Source: Paenibacillus sp. SYP-B4298
GTDB lineage: Bacteria > Bacillota > Bacilli > Paenibacillales > Paenibacillaceae
Assembly (NCBI RefSeq): GCF_027627475.1
Contig: NZ_CP115484.1
Location: forward strand, 5,855,501-5,919,500
Direction of reading: 5' to 3'
DNA: 64,000 nt
In this document: piece by piece, positions 9,744-18,881 of the stretch
How the letters are laid out: each line of letters starts with the position of its first letter
Numbering within the stretch: the first letter of the stretch is position 1
Notes under the pieces: generated by a model
What the model saw: the letters and a program-made list of their open reading frames with translations, nothing else
Told to the model about the DNA's origin: nothing
Databases searched by the model: none
Position numbers and translations under genes: made by a program

Positions 9744-11168
9744 ATGACTGTGCTGATCTATAATTCATTGACCCGCGAGAAGGAGGAATTCGTGCCGCAA
9801 TCGCCGGGCAAGGTGAAAATGTATGTGTGCGGGCCGACTGTCTACGATTATATCCATATCGGCAATGCTCGTCCGGTAATCTTCTTTGATACGGTGCGTC
9901 GCTATCTAGAGCATAGAGGCTATGATGTCAACTATGTCATGAATTTTACGGATGTGGACGACAAGCTGATTCGCAAGGCAGAGCAGACGGGGCAGACGGT
10001 GCCCGAGGTGGCGGAGACATTCATTGCGGCGTTCAATGAGGATATTGAAGCGCTCGGTGTGCGCAAGGCGACGAGCAACCCGCGTGTGACGGAGCATATT
10101 GCGGAAATTATCGGCTTCATTGCGGCGCTGGTGGATAAGGGAGCCGCTTATGAGAGTGAAGGCGATGTGTACTTTAGAACCTCCAGCTTCGAGGAGTATG
10201 GCAAGCTGTCGCATCAGAATCTGGAGGAGCTGCAGATGGGCATCCGGATCGAGATCGGCGAGCGGAAGGAGAATGCCCAGGATTTTGTGCTATGGAAGGG
10301 AGCCAAGCCGGGTGAGATCAACTGGGATAGCCCGTGGGGAGCTGGACGTCCGGGCTGGCACATCGAGTGCTCCGCTATGGCGCGAGAATATTTGGGGGAC
10401 ACGCTGGATATTCATGGCGGCGGTGCAGATCTTCAGTTTCCGCATCATGAATGCGAGGTCGCTCAGTCGGAATCCTGCACAGGGCAGCCACTTGCCAACT
10501 ACTGGATGCATAACGGCTATATCCATATCGACAATAAGAAAATGTCCAAGTCGCTCGGCAATGGGGTTACCGTTCGCGTGCTCTTGGAACGCGCCAAGCC
10601 ACAAGCGATTCGTTACTTCATGCTGGCTACGCATTATCGGAGCCCGCTGAATTTCAACGAATCGACGATGGAGCAGGCTCAGAGCAGCGTTGAGCGGATC
10701 AGCAATTGCGAAGCAAATCTGGAGCATCGGCTGGCAGCGCTGCCTTCTATAGGACAGCCGGAGCAGCCGACGGAGCTCGCCGCTGAGGTGTTGAAGCGGC
10801 TGGAGGGGATCGAGGCCGGATTCCATAGCAAGATGAGCGATGACTTCAATACGCCAGATGCGATTACGGCTGTGTTCGAGCTGGTGAATGAGGCGAACCA
10901 GTATCTGCAGCAAGAGGTTGCTGAAGCTGTAGTGCTGGAGGCCTTGCTGGCTATGCTGCGTCGCTTCGACGAGGTGCTGGGTCTCCTGCCGCAGAAGCAA
11001 GCGGAGCATGGGCTGCTCGACGAGGAGGTTGATCTGCTGATTGCGGAGCGCAACACAGCTCGGCAGGAGAAGAACTGGGCGCGTGCAGACGAGATTCGCG
11101 ACCTGCTGGCGGGGCAGGGCATCGTGTTGGAGGATACGCCGCAAGGCATCCGCTGGCGGCGCAAATGA
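9744..11168 (+). CDS. cysS: Cysteinyl-tRNA synthetase
   Basis: Charges tRNA-Cys. The HIGH motif is HIGN at residues 38-41, zinc-binding C29 lies in YVCGPTVYDY, further zinc ligands are in WHIECSAM and FPHHECEVAQS, and KMSKSLGN is near residue 265. The 474 residues match the family. It is coupled to cysE upstream, and its TGA overlaps the mrnC start. Being under the cysteine T-box, its expression should rise when tRNA-Cys is uncharged. Confidence 0.97.
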   Translation: MTVLIYNSLTREKEEFVPQSPGKVKMYVCGPTVYDYIHIGNARPVIFFDTVRRYLEHRGYDVNYVMNFTDVDDKLIRKAEQTGQTVPEVAETFIAAFNEDIEALGVRKATSNPRVTEHIAEIIGFIAALVDKGAAYESEGDVYFRTSSFEEYGKLSHQNLEELQMGIRIEIGERKENAQDFVLWKGAKPGEINWDSPWGAGRPGWHIECSAMAREYLGDTLDIHGGGADLQFPHHECEVAQSESCTGQPLANYWMHNGYIHIDNKKMSKSLGNGVTVRVLLERAKPQAIRYFMLATHYRSPLNFNESTMEQAQSSVERISNCEANLEHRLAALPSIGQPEQPTELAAEVLKRLEGIEAGFHSKMSDDFNTPDAITAVFELVNEANQYLQQEVAEAVVLEALLAMLRRFDEVLGLLPQKQAEHGLLDEEVDLLIAERNTARQEKNWARADEIRDLLAGQGIVLEDTPQGIRWRRK

Positions 11169-11668
11169 TGAAGCCGGAACAGGTAGGTGGTACGCCTGCG
11201 GAGAAGCAGGAGCAGCCCATGGAGAGCGGCGTGGAGAACGGGCTGTGGTTCCATCCCCCAGCAAAGGAACCGCAGCAGATGAGTCCGGTCGTGCTGGCCT
11301 ACATCGGGGATGCCGTATTTGAACTGCTGGTACGCCAGTATTTGCTCGCGCAGCCCAATCATCGTCTGCATCATCTTCATAAGGAAGCGACCTCGATGGT
11401 GTCGGCGAAGGCGCAATGTGCGCTGCTGCATCGGCTGATGCCGCTGCTTACGGACGAGGAGGCGGATGTCGTCAGGCGGGGACGCAATGCCAAGTCGGGC
11501 AACCCGCCCAAAAATGCAGACCCGCAGGAATATCGCCATGCAACCGCGCTGGAGTGCTTGTTCGGTTACTTGTATTACCATAAGCGCAGCGCCCGGATAC
11601 AGGAGCTGTTAGAGATTGCTATTCAGAGAACTTCAGCCGCGGCAGGCGAAGAGGAGGAGACAACATGA
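11165..11668 (+). CDS. mrnC: Mini-ribonuclease III
   Basis: Mini-III is an RNase III catalytic domain without a dsRNA-binding domain; in Bacillus it matures 23S rRNA ends. The signature VVLAYIGDAVFELLVRQYLL is near residues 42-60, and ALECLFGYLYY near 134 holds the second acidic cluster. At 167 residues it is slightly longer than B. subtilis MrnC because of a low-complexity N-terminal extension of about 40 residues (EKQEQPMESGVENG), which may or may not be translated from this ATG. The start overlaps the cysS stop and its own stop overlaps rlmB as ATGA. Confidence 0.93.
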   Translation: MMKPEQVGGTPAEKQEQPMESGVENGLWFHPPAKEPQQMSPVVLAYIGDAVFELLVRQYLLAQPNHRLHHLHKEATSMVSAKAQCALLHRLMPLLTDEEADVVRRGRNAKSGNPPKNADPQEYRHATALECLFGYLYYHKRSARIQELLEIAIQRTSAAAGEEEETT

Positions 11669-12465
11669 CGGATCAGGAAAGACAGGAAGAATGGATTGCC
11701 GGGAAGCACCCGGTGCTGGAGGCGTTGCGCTCCGGCCGTGAGATCAACAAAATTCTGGTTGCAGAGCAGGCGCAAAAGCTTGCGGTGCTGCCAATTGTAA
11801 CCGAAGCAAAAAAGCTGGGCGTTGTTATTCAGCATGTCGATAAGCGCAAGCTGGATCAACTGGCTGCGGGCGTGCAGCATCAAGGGGTAGTCGCCCAGGT
11901 AGCTGCCTACCGCTACGCCGAGGTGGAGGAGATGCTGGAGCTTGCGGCCTCCCGCGGCGAACAGCCGCTGCTGCTGTTGCTGGATGAGATCGAGGACCCG
12001 CATAACCTGGGCTCTATTCTGCGGACGGCAGAATGCACTGGTGTTCATGGCGTGATCATCCCGAAGCGTAGATCCGCTTCGCTGACAGCGACCGTCTCCA
12101 AGACATCGGCCGGCGCGGCGGAGCATATGCTCGTCGCCCGTGTGACCAATCTGGGCCAGACGATCGACAAGCTGAAGGACGGAGGGGTCTGGATCGCTGG
12201 AGCCGATGTGGCCGCACAGGGCGATGTCTATCAATCCGACTTCAACATGCCGCTTGCCATCGTTATCGGCAATGAGAGCAAGGGAATAGGCAGGCTCATC
12301 CGTGAGAAATGCGATTTCCTGGTGAAACTGCCGATGCTCGGCAAGCTTAATTCATTGAATGCCTCGGTTGCAGCAGGCGTGCTCATGTATGAAGCGGTGC
12401 GTCAACGGCTTGGCTATGGCAGCAAGGGCAAGGCTGCGACCGGTGCAGCGGCTCAGGAAACGTAA
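11665..12465 (+). CDS. rlmB: 23S rRNA 2'-O-ribose methyltransferase, TrmH/SpoU family (RlmB)
   Basis: SPOUT methyltransferase that uses S-adenosylmethionine to methylate a ribose in 23S rRNA (G2251 in E. coli RlmB). An N-terminal substrate-binding domain (WIAGKHPVLEALRSGR) precedes the trefoil-knot domain with motif 1 DPHNLGSILRTAE, motif 2 IVIGNESKGI and motif 3 LPMLGKLNSLNASVAAGVL. The 266 residues match B. subtilis YacO. The ATG overlaps the mrnC stop. The exact target nucleotide is inferred from the family. Confidence 0.93.
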   Translation: MTDQERQEEWIAGKHPVLEALRSGREINKILVAEQAQKLAVLPIVTEAKKLGVVIQHVDKRKLDQLAAGVQHQGVVAQVAAYRYAEVEEMLELAASRGEQPLLLLLDEIEDPHNLGSILRTAECTGVHGVIIPKRRSASLTATVSKTSAGAAEHMLVARVTNLGQTIDKLKDGGVWIAGADVAAQGDVYQSDFNMPLAIVIGNESKGIGRLIREKCDFLVKLPMLGKLNSLNASVAAGVLMYEAVRQRLGYGSKGKAATGAAAQET

Positions 12466-12468
12466 GCC

Positions 12469-12993
12469 ATGAGCCGTCTTCAAGATATTCTGCTGGTGGA
12501 CGGATATAACATCATTGGGGCTTGGCCCGAACTCGAAAGACTCAAGGAGCTTGGGCTAGAGGAGGCACGCGACCGTCTGCTTGATCTGTTGGCAGATTAT
12601 CAAGGCTTTACAGGAATGAAGGTCTATGTCATCTTCGATGCGCACCGGGTTCCAGGTCTGGGGGCTTCCTACAAGCAACATAAACTGACTATCCAATATA
12701 CCAAGGAGAAGGAGACGGCCGATGAATGCATTGAGCGTCTGGTTATCGAGTTGACTCGGCGTGGACGCCATATCTATGTAGCCACCTCCGATCTGGTGGA
12801 GCAGCATGTGGCCTTTGGCAAGGGGGCGCTGCGGATTTCAGCGCGGGAGCTGCTGATCAACATCGAGCAAAATCAGAAGGAGATTGGCTCACAGGTGAGA
12901 TCTGGTCAAGACGGCAACCGCAATTCATTGGATGGAATTGTGAGCTTGGACGTATGGAGCCGCTTGGAAAGAATGCGCAGAGGCGATTCCTGA
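12469..12993 (+). CDS. rae1: NYN-domain ribosome-associated endoribonuclease Rae1 (YacP)
   Basis: In B. subtilis this protein cuts specific mRNAs in the ribosomal A site in a translation-dependent way. The 174 residues begin with the NYN/PIN-like motif ILLVDGYNIIGAWPELERL, continue with VYVIFDAH and YTKEKETADECIERL, and carry the late acidic segment VATSDLVEQ. These supply the expected acidic cluster. It starts three bases after the rlmB stop and is the last gene of the cysteine T-box operon. sigH follows after about 245 bases with its own promoter. Confidence 0.93.
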   Translation: MSRLQDILLVDGYNIIGAWPELERLKELGLEEARDRLLDLLADYQGFTGMKVYVIFDAHRVPGLGASYKQHKLTIQYTKEKETADECIERLVIELTRRGRHIYVATSDLVEQHVAFGKGALRISARELLINIEQNQKEIGSQVRSGQDGNRNSLDGIVSLDVWSRLERMRRGDS

Positions 12994-13047
12994 AGTAATT
13001 AGTAGTATTAATTGAATAAAATTGGAAATTTTATGGGCTCAGACTTA

Positions 13048-13077
13048 TTGACGATGTCAGGTTACATAATGTATACT
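13048..13077 (+). promoter_or_regulatory. Probable sigma-A promoter of sigH
   Basis: TTGACG (13048-13053) and TATACT (13072-13077) with an 18-base spacer, about 160 bases before the sigH start. In B. subtilis sigH is transcribed by sigma-A and repressed by AbrB; an AT-rich stretch here would allow that, but no operator was resolved. Confidence 0.7.
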
Positions 13078-13239
13078 GACTCTATGTATAAATATTAGTT
13101 TCTATGAAATACCAGCAGTTTGATAGTTTGTTTGCTGTGGAACGATGAGCATCTATCAGACGGCAGCAGCCACCTTTATGCTAGATTATTCGTTGCTAGG
13201 TCAGAGCAGTGTATGCCTTGCAGGCCGGAGGGATAGTGA

Positions 13240-13890
13240 GTGAGCATCGACCTCAGAGATTTGAATATGCACGAATATGATTGCAGAACGGATGAAGATG
13301 TGGTTGAAGCGGTCCGGGAAGGCGATGGGATTGCCCTGGAGTATTTGATTAACAAATACAAGAATTTTGTCAGGGCAAAGGCGCGTTCTTACTTTCTTAT
13401 CGGAGCGGACCGAGAAGATATTGTTCAGGAAGGCATGATCGGCCTGTACAAGTCCATCCGTGATTTTAAGGGAGACAAGCTGGCTTCATTCAAGGCTTTT
13501 GCAGAGTTGTGCATAACGAGACAGATTATTACCGCCATTAAGACGGCGACCAGACAGAAACATATTCCTCTTAATTCTTATGTGTCCTTGGATAAGCCTA
13601 TCTATGATGAAGACTCCGACCGTACATTATTGGATGTCATCTGTGGCTCGAGAGTATCCGACCCGGAAGAATTGATTATTAACCAAGAGGAATTCATTGG
13701 CTTGGAGGACAAGCTTGCCGAAATTCTAAGTGATCTGGAGCGCAAAGTGCTAAGGCTCTATCTTGATGGTCGTTCGTATCAGGAGATCGCTGTGGATCTA
13801 GACCGGCATGTGAAGTCGATCGATAATGCCTTGCAGCGTGTCAAGCGCAAGCTAGAGCGTTATCTGGAGATTCGTGACGTATCAGGCTAA
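13240..13890 (+). CDS. sigH: RNA polymerase sigma-H factor
   Basis: Sigma-H directs transcription of early-stationary and sporulation-onset genes. The 216 residues contain region 2 (YKNFVRAKARSYFLIGADREDIVQEGMIGLYKSIRDF, residues about 40-80) and region 4 with a helix-turn-helix (LDGRSYQEIAVDLDRHVKSIDNALQRVKRKL). Start is GTG at 13240 with GGAGGG seven bases upstream. Length and position between rae1 and rpmG match B. subtilis. Confidence 0.95.
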   Translation: MSIDLRDLNMHEYDCRTDEDVVEAVREGDGIALEYLINKYKNFVRAKARSYFLIGADREDIVQEGMIGLYKSIRDFKGDKLASFKAFAELCITRQIITAIKTATRQKHIPLNSYVSLDKPIYDEDSDRTLLDVICGSRVSDPEELIINQEEFIGLEDKLAEILSDLERKVLRLYLDGRSYQEIAVDLDRHVKSIDNALQRVKRKLERYLEIRDVSG

Positions 13891-13940
13891 CCGGCTTGCT
13901 TGCCGAAGAGATATTCGGGAGGTAGGCCGGCGCTTTTTTT
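13891..13940 (+). terminator. Probable terminator after sigH
   Basis: CCGGC just after the sigH stop can pair with GCCGG at 13926-13930 through an imperfect stem containing GCC/GGT, followed by seven T residues (13934-13940). Confidence 0.6.
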
Positions 13941-14106
13941 ATAGACTTCGCCGACGACAGTGATGCAGCAGATGCCCAAGCCATTCCAAAAAAAGTAATT
14001 GCTAGGGCTATAAGATAGGCTATACTGGGCAATACTGGAGCGGGGTGGATATGCCGCGAGACCAAGCAGGTCAAGGCTTGGGAGACATTACCGAACGAGT
14101 TTCTCG

Positions 14107-14135
14107 TTGACATGGCATGGTGATTGTGATAAAGT
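14107..14135 (+). promoter_or_regulatory. Promoter of rpmG-secE-nusG
   Basis: Perfect -35 TTGACA (14107-14112), 17-base spacer and -10 TAAAGT (14130-14135), followed by a leader of about 115 bases before rpmG. Confidence 0.75.
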
Positions 14136-14257
14136 GTTTTAGGTAGCCCAAAATATGCATATGTTTTGAACGGGTTTTGAATCCTCGGATTCAACATAAA
14201 CGTTTATGCAAGTGAACGACATGCAATGAGAAGGTTAGTTTCGGGAGGTGTACTTGA

Positions 14258-14407
14258 ATGCGGGTAATTATTACGTTGGCATGCACGAACTGCAAGCAAA
14301 GAAACTACACAACCAACAAAAACAAACGGAATCACCCCGACCGCATCGAGATGAAGAAGTTCTGCAAGTTTTGTAACGAGCATACTCCTCATCGCGAGAC
14401 TCGATAG
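14258..14407 (+). CDS. rpmG: 50S ribosomal protein L33, zinc-binding form
   Basis: A 49-residue basic protein starting [17 protein letters not shown]. Two CxxC pairs (CTNC and CKFC) mark the zinc-containing C+ type of L33. GGGAGGTG lies upstream of the ATG. The gene precedes secE and nusG as rpmGB does in B. subtilis. Zinc-type L33 genes are often paired with zinc-free paralogues elsewhere in the genome; none is seen in this window. Confidence 0.95.
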   Translation: MRVIITLACTNCKQRNYTTNKNKRNHPDRIEMKKFCKFCNEHTPHRETR

Positions 14408-14424
14408 TTAATGGAGGTGTGGAC

Positions 14425-14634
14425 GTGACATTTCTAGCGAAGATGAAGCAGGGTTTTGGTTCGTCATTTGCCTTCTTTGCGGACGCCTATGCTGAGCTCA
14501 AAAAAGTTCGCTGGCCGAATCGTAAAGAGCTGACAAGCTACACAATTGTAGTTATCGTGACAGTTTTGGCCGTCGGCATTTACTTTTGGCTTCTTGACAT
14601 CGGGATCTCTAGATTGGTCGAACTGATTGATTAA
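14425..14634 (+). CDS. secE: Preprotein translocase subunit SecE
   Basis: SecE clamps SecY in the plasma membrane. The protein has 69 residues: an amphipathic helix with the conserved AELKKVRWPNRKEL motif and one C-terminal membrane helix (YTIVVIVTVLAVGIYFWLLD). Two GTG codons are possible, 14419 and 14425. GGAGG ends at 14417, so only 14425 has workable spacing (seven bases) and it is chosen. Confidence 0.95.
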   Translation: MTFLAKMKQGFGSSFAFFADAYAELKKVRWPNRKELTSYTIVVIVTVLAVGIYFWLLDIGISRLVELID

Positions 14635-14657
14635 GAAGTGTCCAAAGGTGGCTTGTT

Positions 14658-15191
14658 ATGGAAAAAAGATGGTATGTAGTTCACACGTATTCCGGCTATG
14701 AGAACAAGGTGAAGACGAATCTCGAGAAACGTGTAGAATCTATGGGCATGGAGGACAAGATTTTTCGTGTGCTCGTACCTATGGAAGAAGAGATCGTCAA
14801 CAAAGACGGCAAGAAGAAGACCGTTATGAGGAAAGTATATCCCGGCTATGTTCTAGTCGAGATGGTGCAGACCGATGACTCTTGGTATGTTGTTCGCAAC
14901 ACGCCTGGTGTGACGGGCTTCGTTGGATCTACAGGGTCCGGCTCCAAGCCGACCGCATTGCTTCCAGATGAGGTAGACCAGATTCTGAAGCATATGGGCA
15001 TTGAAGAGCCGAAACCGGTGATCGAATTCGATTTGAAAGAATCGGTTCGCGTCAAAGTAGGGCCTTTCGCTAATTTTGTCGGTACAGTAGAAGAGATTCT
15101 ACTCGACAAGAGCAAGCTGAAGGTTCATGTTAACATGTTTGGAAGGGAAACCCCTCTTGAGCTGGACTACACTCAGGTGGAGAAGATATAA
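14658..15191 (+). CDS. nusG: Transcription termination/antitermination protein NusG
   Basis: NusG binds RNA polymerase and affects pausing and coupling to translation. The 177 residues have the NGN domain (MEKRWYVVHTYSGYENKV ... PGYVLVEM, NTPGVTGFVG) and a C-terminal KOW domain (VRVKVGPFANFVGTVEEIL). It follows secE by 23 bases and precedes the L11 operon, the standard order. Confidence 0.97.
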   Translation: MEKRWYVVHTYSGYENKVKTNLEKRVESMGMEDKIFRVLVPMEEEIVNKDGKKKTVMRKVYPGYVLVEMVQTDDSWYVVRNTPGVTGFVGSTGSGSKPTALLPDEVDQILKHMGIEEPKPVIEFDLKESVRVKVGPFANFVGTVEEILLDKSKLKVHVNMFGRETPLELDYTQVEKI

Positions 15192-15306
15192 TCATCTGGT
15201 TTTCTGGACAGCATTCGCAGTTAGCTGACACGCGGCTGCGATGGTGGGAGGGAACGGCAATTGCTGTACCCGTCTGACCACACTACAGGGCAAGGAGGTG
15301 TCTACT

Positions 15307-15732
15307 ATGGCAAAAAAAGTCATCAAGATGGTAAAGCTGCAAGTGCCAGCAGGTAAAGCGAATCCGGCTCCGCCGATCGGTCCAGCGCTTGGTCAAGCAG
15401 GTGTTAACATCATGGCATTCTGTAAGGAGTTCAACGCTCGTACAGCAGATCAAGCGGGATTGATTATTCCGGTTGTTATCTCGGTGTTTGAGGATCGTTC
15501 GTTCACGTTCGAGACCAAGACGCCGCCGGCTGCAGTTCTTCTTCGCGTAGCTGCTGGAATCGATAAAGGTTCAGGCGAGCCAAACAAGAAGAAAGTTGCG
15601 TCCGTTTCGCGTGCGAAAGTTCGTGAGATTGCAGAACAAAAAATGCCTGACCTGAATGCAGCGTCCGTTGAAGCGGCAATGCTGATGATCGAAGGTACAG
15701 CCCGCAGTATGGGCGTTACAATTACCGACTAA
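15307..15732 (+). CDS. rplK: 50S ribosomal protein L11
   Basis: L11 (141 residues) binds the GTPase-associated region of 23S rRNA. The N-terminal motif [20 protein letters not shown] is complete and the C-terminal RNA-binding part ends [14 protein letters not shown]. The frame runs back to 15241, but the ATG at 15307 follows AAGGAGGTG. The 115 bases before it, with several inverted repeats, are the likely site of autoregulation; no element was resolved. Confidence 0.97.
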   Translation: MAKKVIKMVKLQVPAGKANPAPPIGPALGQAGVNIMAFCKEFNARTADQAGLIIPVVISVFEDRSFTFETKTPPAAVLLRVAAGIDKGSGEPNKKKVASVSRAKVREIAEQKMPDLNAASVEAAMLMIEGTARSMGVTITD

Positions 15733-15834
15733 TTTCGGTGAATTGTGTGCGGCAGACAAGCGTGTCGGCTGCAGTGGGAGGATCATCCGTTATGGAGGAT
15801 TTTCCGTTATGACCACATGAGGAGGAATATCTAA

Positions 15835-16527
15835 ATGGCAAAGCGTGGCAAGAAGTACCAAGAAGCCGTTAAGCTGTTCGACAGCGAAGCGACATATGAG
15901 CCAGCTCAAGCGATTGAACTGGTTAAAAAAGCAGCATCTGCTAAGTTTGACGAATCCGTAGAAGTTGCCGTCCGTCTGGGCGTTGACCCTCGGAAACAAG
16001 ACCAGGCTGTTCGCGGTGTAGTTGTATTGCCGCACGGCACAGGTAAAACAAAGCGCGTACTGGTATTCGCGAAAGGCGAAAAAGTGAAGGAAGCCGAAGC
16101 GGCTGGAGCAGATTATGTAGGCGATGCCGACATGATCAACAAAATTCAGCAAGGCTGGTTCGAATTCGACGTCTGCGTAGCAACACCAGACATGATGGCG
16201 GAAGTTGGTAAACTGGGTCGTATTCTCGGTGGTAAAGGCCTTATGCCTAACCCTAAAGCCGGTACTGTAACGTTTGACGTTGCCAAAGCGGTTCAAGAGA
16301 TTAAGGCTGGTAAAATCGAGTACCGTCTGGATAAAGCAGGTCAAATCCATGCTCCAATCGGTAAAGTATCCTTCGACGCTGAGAAGCTGAACGAAAACCT
16401 TCGTTCTCTGATTGAAGCGTTGGTGCGTGCTAAACCGGCTGCAGCCAAAGGGGTTTACCTGAAAAACATTGCGATTTCTTCCACTATGGGCCCTAGCGCT
16501 CGTGTGAACACAGCGGTATACCGCTAA
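15835..16527 (+). CDS. rplA: 50S ribosomal protein L1
   Basis: L1 (230 residues) forms the mobile L1 stalk at the E site. The family signature around [18 protein letters not shown] is present near residue 125, with the usual [11 protein letters not shown] start. GAGGAATAT precedes the ATG. It is co-transcribed with rplK and is followed by the L10 leader. Confidence 0.97.
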   Translation: MAKRGKKYQEAVKLFDSEATYEPAQAIELVKKAASAKFDESVEVAVRLGVDPRKQDQAVRGVVVLPHGTGKTKRVLVFAKGEKVKEAEAAGADYVGDADMINKIQQGWFEFDVCVATPDMMAEVGKLGRILGGKGLMPNPKAGTVTFDVAKAVQEIKAGKIEYRLDKAGQIHAPIGKVSFDAEKLNENLRSLIEALVRAKPAAAKGVYLKNIAISSTMGPSARVNTAVYR

Positions 16528-16544
16528 GAATTCGCTCTAACAAT

Positions 16545-16692
16545 TGAACATGCATGCCGTAGACAGTAGGTGCGTTCAGCTTAATTTCCTACCGAGGTGT
16601 TATGATATATAGTTTATGCTGATCTTGGAGCTGTATAGCCTGGGAACACATAGCGTAATCATGGCCTTCGCTCGGTTAGCGGGGGCCTTTTC
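16545..16692 (+). promoter_or_regulatory. L10 leader with attenuator, upstream of rplJ-rplL
   Basis: The stretch GCCGTAGACAGTAGGTG near 16556 and CCTACCGAGGTG near 16589 match the conserved L10 leader of Firmicutes; AGTAGG and CCTAC pair. L10(L12)4 binds this RNA to repress its own operon. A second hairpin, GGCCTTCGCT with AGCGGGGGCC (16663-16687) followed by TTTTCT, looks like a terminator-style attenuator. Confidence 0.85.
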
Positions 16693-16760
16693 TCATGTAT
16701 CGGACATCGGAATGGAGCTTGCGGTTACGGTTTGTACAAATACTACAGGAGGTGTAAAGC

Positions 16761-17264
16761 TTGGCTAACGCAAAAATCATTCAAGAAAAACAACAAGCGG
16801 TTGAAGAGATTGCTGCGAAGTTTCGCGAGAGCAACTGTACAGTTGTTGCGGACTATCGTGGTCTGAACGTTGCTCAAGTAACTGAACTGCGCAAGCAGCT
16901 TCGTGAAGCCGGCATTGAATTTCAAGTGCTGAAAAACTCGCTCGTTCGTCGTGCGACTGCTGCAACTGAGCTGACTGAGCTTGACCAAGTGCTGACCGGT
17001 CCAACCGCGATTGCATTTGCAAAAGACGATGTTGTTGCTCCAGCGAAAATTTTGAGCAACTTCGCCAAAAAGAACGACGCTCTGGAAATTAAAGGCGGCG
17101 TTGTTGAAGGGCAAGTTGTAGGCGTAGAACAACTGAAAGCTCTGGCTGATCTGCCTTCTCGCGAAGGTTTGCTCTCCATGTTGCTCAGCGTGCTGCAAGC
17201 ACCTGTCCGCAACTTCGCGCTTGCAGTTAAAGCTGTTGCCGAAAAACAAGAACAACAAGCGTAA
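16761..17264 (+). CDS. rplJ: 50S ribosomal protein L10
   Basis: L10 (167 residues) is the base of the L7/L12 stalk. It starts at TTG 16761 with AGGAGGTG upstream and reads [20 protein letters not shown], with the conserved [23 protein letters not shown] region and a C-terminal helix ending [17 protein letters not shown] that binds L7/L12 dimers. Confidence 0.97.
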   Translation: MANAKIIQEKQQAVEEIAAKFRESNCTVVADYRGLNVAQVTELRKQLREAGIEFQVLKNSLVRRATAATELTELDQVLTGPTAIAFAKDDVVAPAKILSNFAKKNDALEIKGGVVEGQVVGVEQLKALADLPSREGLLSMLLSVLQAPVRNFALAVKAVAEKQEQQA

Positions 17265-17391
17265 ACGGCTGATGCCAACTTTAGTTGGCAGAGCAGTGCT
17301 GCCCTATGGCAGGATTTCGAGGCCAAAGCATGAACCAAAACAATGCATTGCATGACTACCAATACAAAATTAAATCTATGGAGGTTCAACC

Positions 17392-17754
17392 ATGAGTAAA
17401 GAGCAAATCTTGGAAGCAATCAAAGGCATGAACGTTCTTGAACTGAACGACCTGGTTAAAGCAATCGAAGAAGAATTCGGTGTAACTGCAGCAGCTCCTG
17501 TAGCTGTAGTAGCTGGCGGCGGCGCTGCTGAAGTTGCTGAGCAAACAGAATTCGACGTAATTCTGACTAACGCTGGCGCTTCCAAAATCAACGTTATCAA
17601 AGTTGTTCGCGAAATCACAGGTCTTGGCCTGAAAGAAGCGAAAGACGTTGTTGACAATGCTCCAAAACCAATCAAAGAGAAAGTATCCAAAGAGGATGCT
17701 GAAGCTGTTAAAGCAAAACTCGAAGAAGCTGGCGCTTCCGTAGAAGTGAAGTAA
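17392..17754 (+). CDS. rplL: 50S ribosomal protein L7/L12
   Basis: Stalk protein of 120 residues that recruits GTPase factors. N-terminal dimerisation helices ([20 protein letters not shown]), an alanine/valine-rich hinge ([18 protein letters not shown]) and the C-terminal domain with [20 protein letters not shown]-like sequence are visible. Ribosome site GGAGG lies upstream and a strong terminator follows. Confidence 0.98.
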   Translation: MSKEQILEAIKGMNVLELNDLVKAIEEEFGVTAAAPVAVVAGGGAAEVAEQTEFDVILTNAGASKINVIKVVREITGLGLKEAKDVVDNAPKPIKEKVSKEDAEAVKAKLEEAGASVEVK

Positions 17755-17771
17755 TAGCCTTCTTGCACTAT

Positions 17772-17808
17772 AGCAAACCCCTTGGAGCCTGGCTTCAAGG
17801 GGTTTGCT
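17772..17808 (+). terminator. Terminator after rplL
   Basis: A 13-bp perfect stem (17772-17784 with 17796-17808) and an 11-base loop. The T tract is weak (TTACGCTTATTAT), so some readthrough into the methyltransferase gene is possible. Confidence 0.75.
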
Positions 17809-17864
17809 TACGCTTATTATCTGTTTGTGCCTCTTGGTAGCATGCAGACTAGAAGAGGAGGGAA

Positions 17865-18482
17865 ATGATGTCGGATCACTACTATACACAAAAGCCGGCA
17901 GCCAAGCAGGATCGTCAAATTCATGAAGCCATGCTCAGGGGGAAAACCTACCGTTTTGCAACGGATGCTGGCGTATTCTCCAAGACGGGTGTCGATTATG
18001 GCAGCAGAGTGTTGATTGAAGCTGTGCAATTGAATGCTGCAGATGAGGTGCTCGATGTGGGCTGCGGTTATGGCCCGATCGGACTGGCAGCATCCTCGCT
18101 CGTTCCACAGGGACGAGTCACCATGATAGATATCAATGAACGGGCGGTTGAGCTTGCCATGTACAATGCCGCACATAATGGAATTTCCAATGTTGAAGTA
18201 CTGCAAAGCGATCTGTATGCTGCTGTCCAAGGTCGCAGCTTCGATGTTATCTTGACGAATCCGCCGATCCGTGCCGGTAAAGCTGTCGTTCATCGCATCT
18301 TCGAGGAGGGCTGGTCTCTGCTGCGTCCTGGCGGGCAAATGTGGGTAGTGATTCAAAAAAAGCAGGGGGCTCCTTCAGCCTGGACAAAGCTCGAAGCCTT
18401 GTATGACAAGGTGGAGGAAATAACGAAGGATAAGGGGTATCGTATCTTTCGTGCTGTCAAGCAGGGATCAGAAAATAGTTGA
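17865..18482 (+). CDS. Class I SAM-dependent methyltransferase, RsmC-like (YbxB)
   Basis: A 205-residue protein with SAM-binding motif I VLDVGCGYGPIGL (near residue 63) and the N-methyltransferase motif NPPI in VILTNPPIRAGK (near 130), the signature of RsmC/MTS-type enzymes that methylate an exocyclic amine of guanine in 16S rRNA. B. subtilis has a homologue (YbxB) at the same place between rplL and rpoB. Two adjacent ATG codons (17865, 17868) are equally likely starts. The rRNA target is inferred from the family. Confidence 0.88.
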   Translation: MMSDHYYTQKPAAKQDRQIHEAMLRGKTYRFATDAGVFSKTGVDYGSRVLIEAVQLNAADEVLDVGCGYGPIGLAASSLVPQGRVTMIDINERAVELAMYNAAHNGISNVEVLQSDLYAAVQGRSFDVILTNPPIRAGKAVVHRIFEEGWSLLRPGGQMWVVIQKKQGAPSAWTKLEALYDKVEEITKDKGYRIFRAVKQGSENS

Positions 18483-18507
18483 CCTGTTCTTTTGTTTGTG
18501 GTATTAT
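18479..18507 (+). promoter_or_regulatory. Probable rpoB-rpoC promoter
   Basis: TTGACC (18479-18484) overlaps the methyltransferase stop, then a 17-base spacer and TATTAT (18502-18507). It would give a leader of about 370 bases before rpoB. Confidence 0.7.
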
Positions 18508-18881
18508 TATAAAATGTCAGCATTAGGCTAGGTGAAAACCCTTTAGCTGATTAAAATGTCAAGTGTTATTTTTTGAAGGCAGACATGCATAATATTTTAG
18601 CATTTGACGTATAATGTTTAGATTTTGGGCAAAATTACTTGATATGAGATCATGCGGCAACTGTGCCGCGCCGACCGCTGAGAAACACGCTCTTTTTTCG
18701 AACTACTTTCGATAAGGGCTTTTCTTTATTGGGATATAAGAAAGTGGCGTTTTCAAACATAGCTTTCATATGTTCCATTTATATGCGCTGTTGAAGCAAT
18801 TTGACAGTCAGTATTTGTTAGCGCCTGGTTCTTGAAATGGAAGACCTGAGCGTTGAAGCAGACATGAGGGGTGAGGTTAAG
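18508..18881 (+). other. Long rpoB leader region
   Basis: No gene is seen. It is AT-rich with several promoter-like stretches, for example TTGACGTATAATG near 18604 where the hexamers are not properly spaced. A GCGGCA/TGCCGC hairpin sits near 18655-18670 and a T-run (CTCTTTTTTCG) near 18690; an attenuator is possible but not shown. Confidence 0.5.
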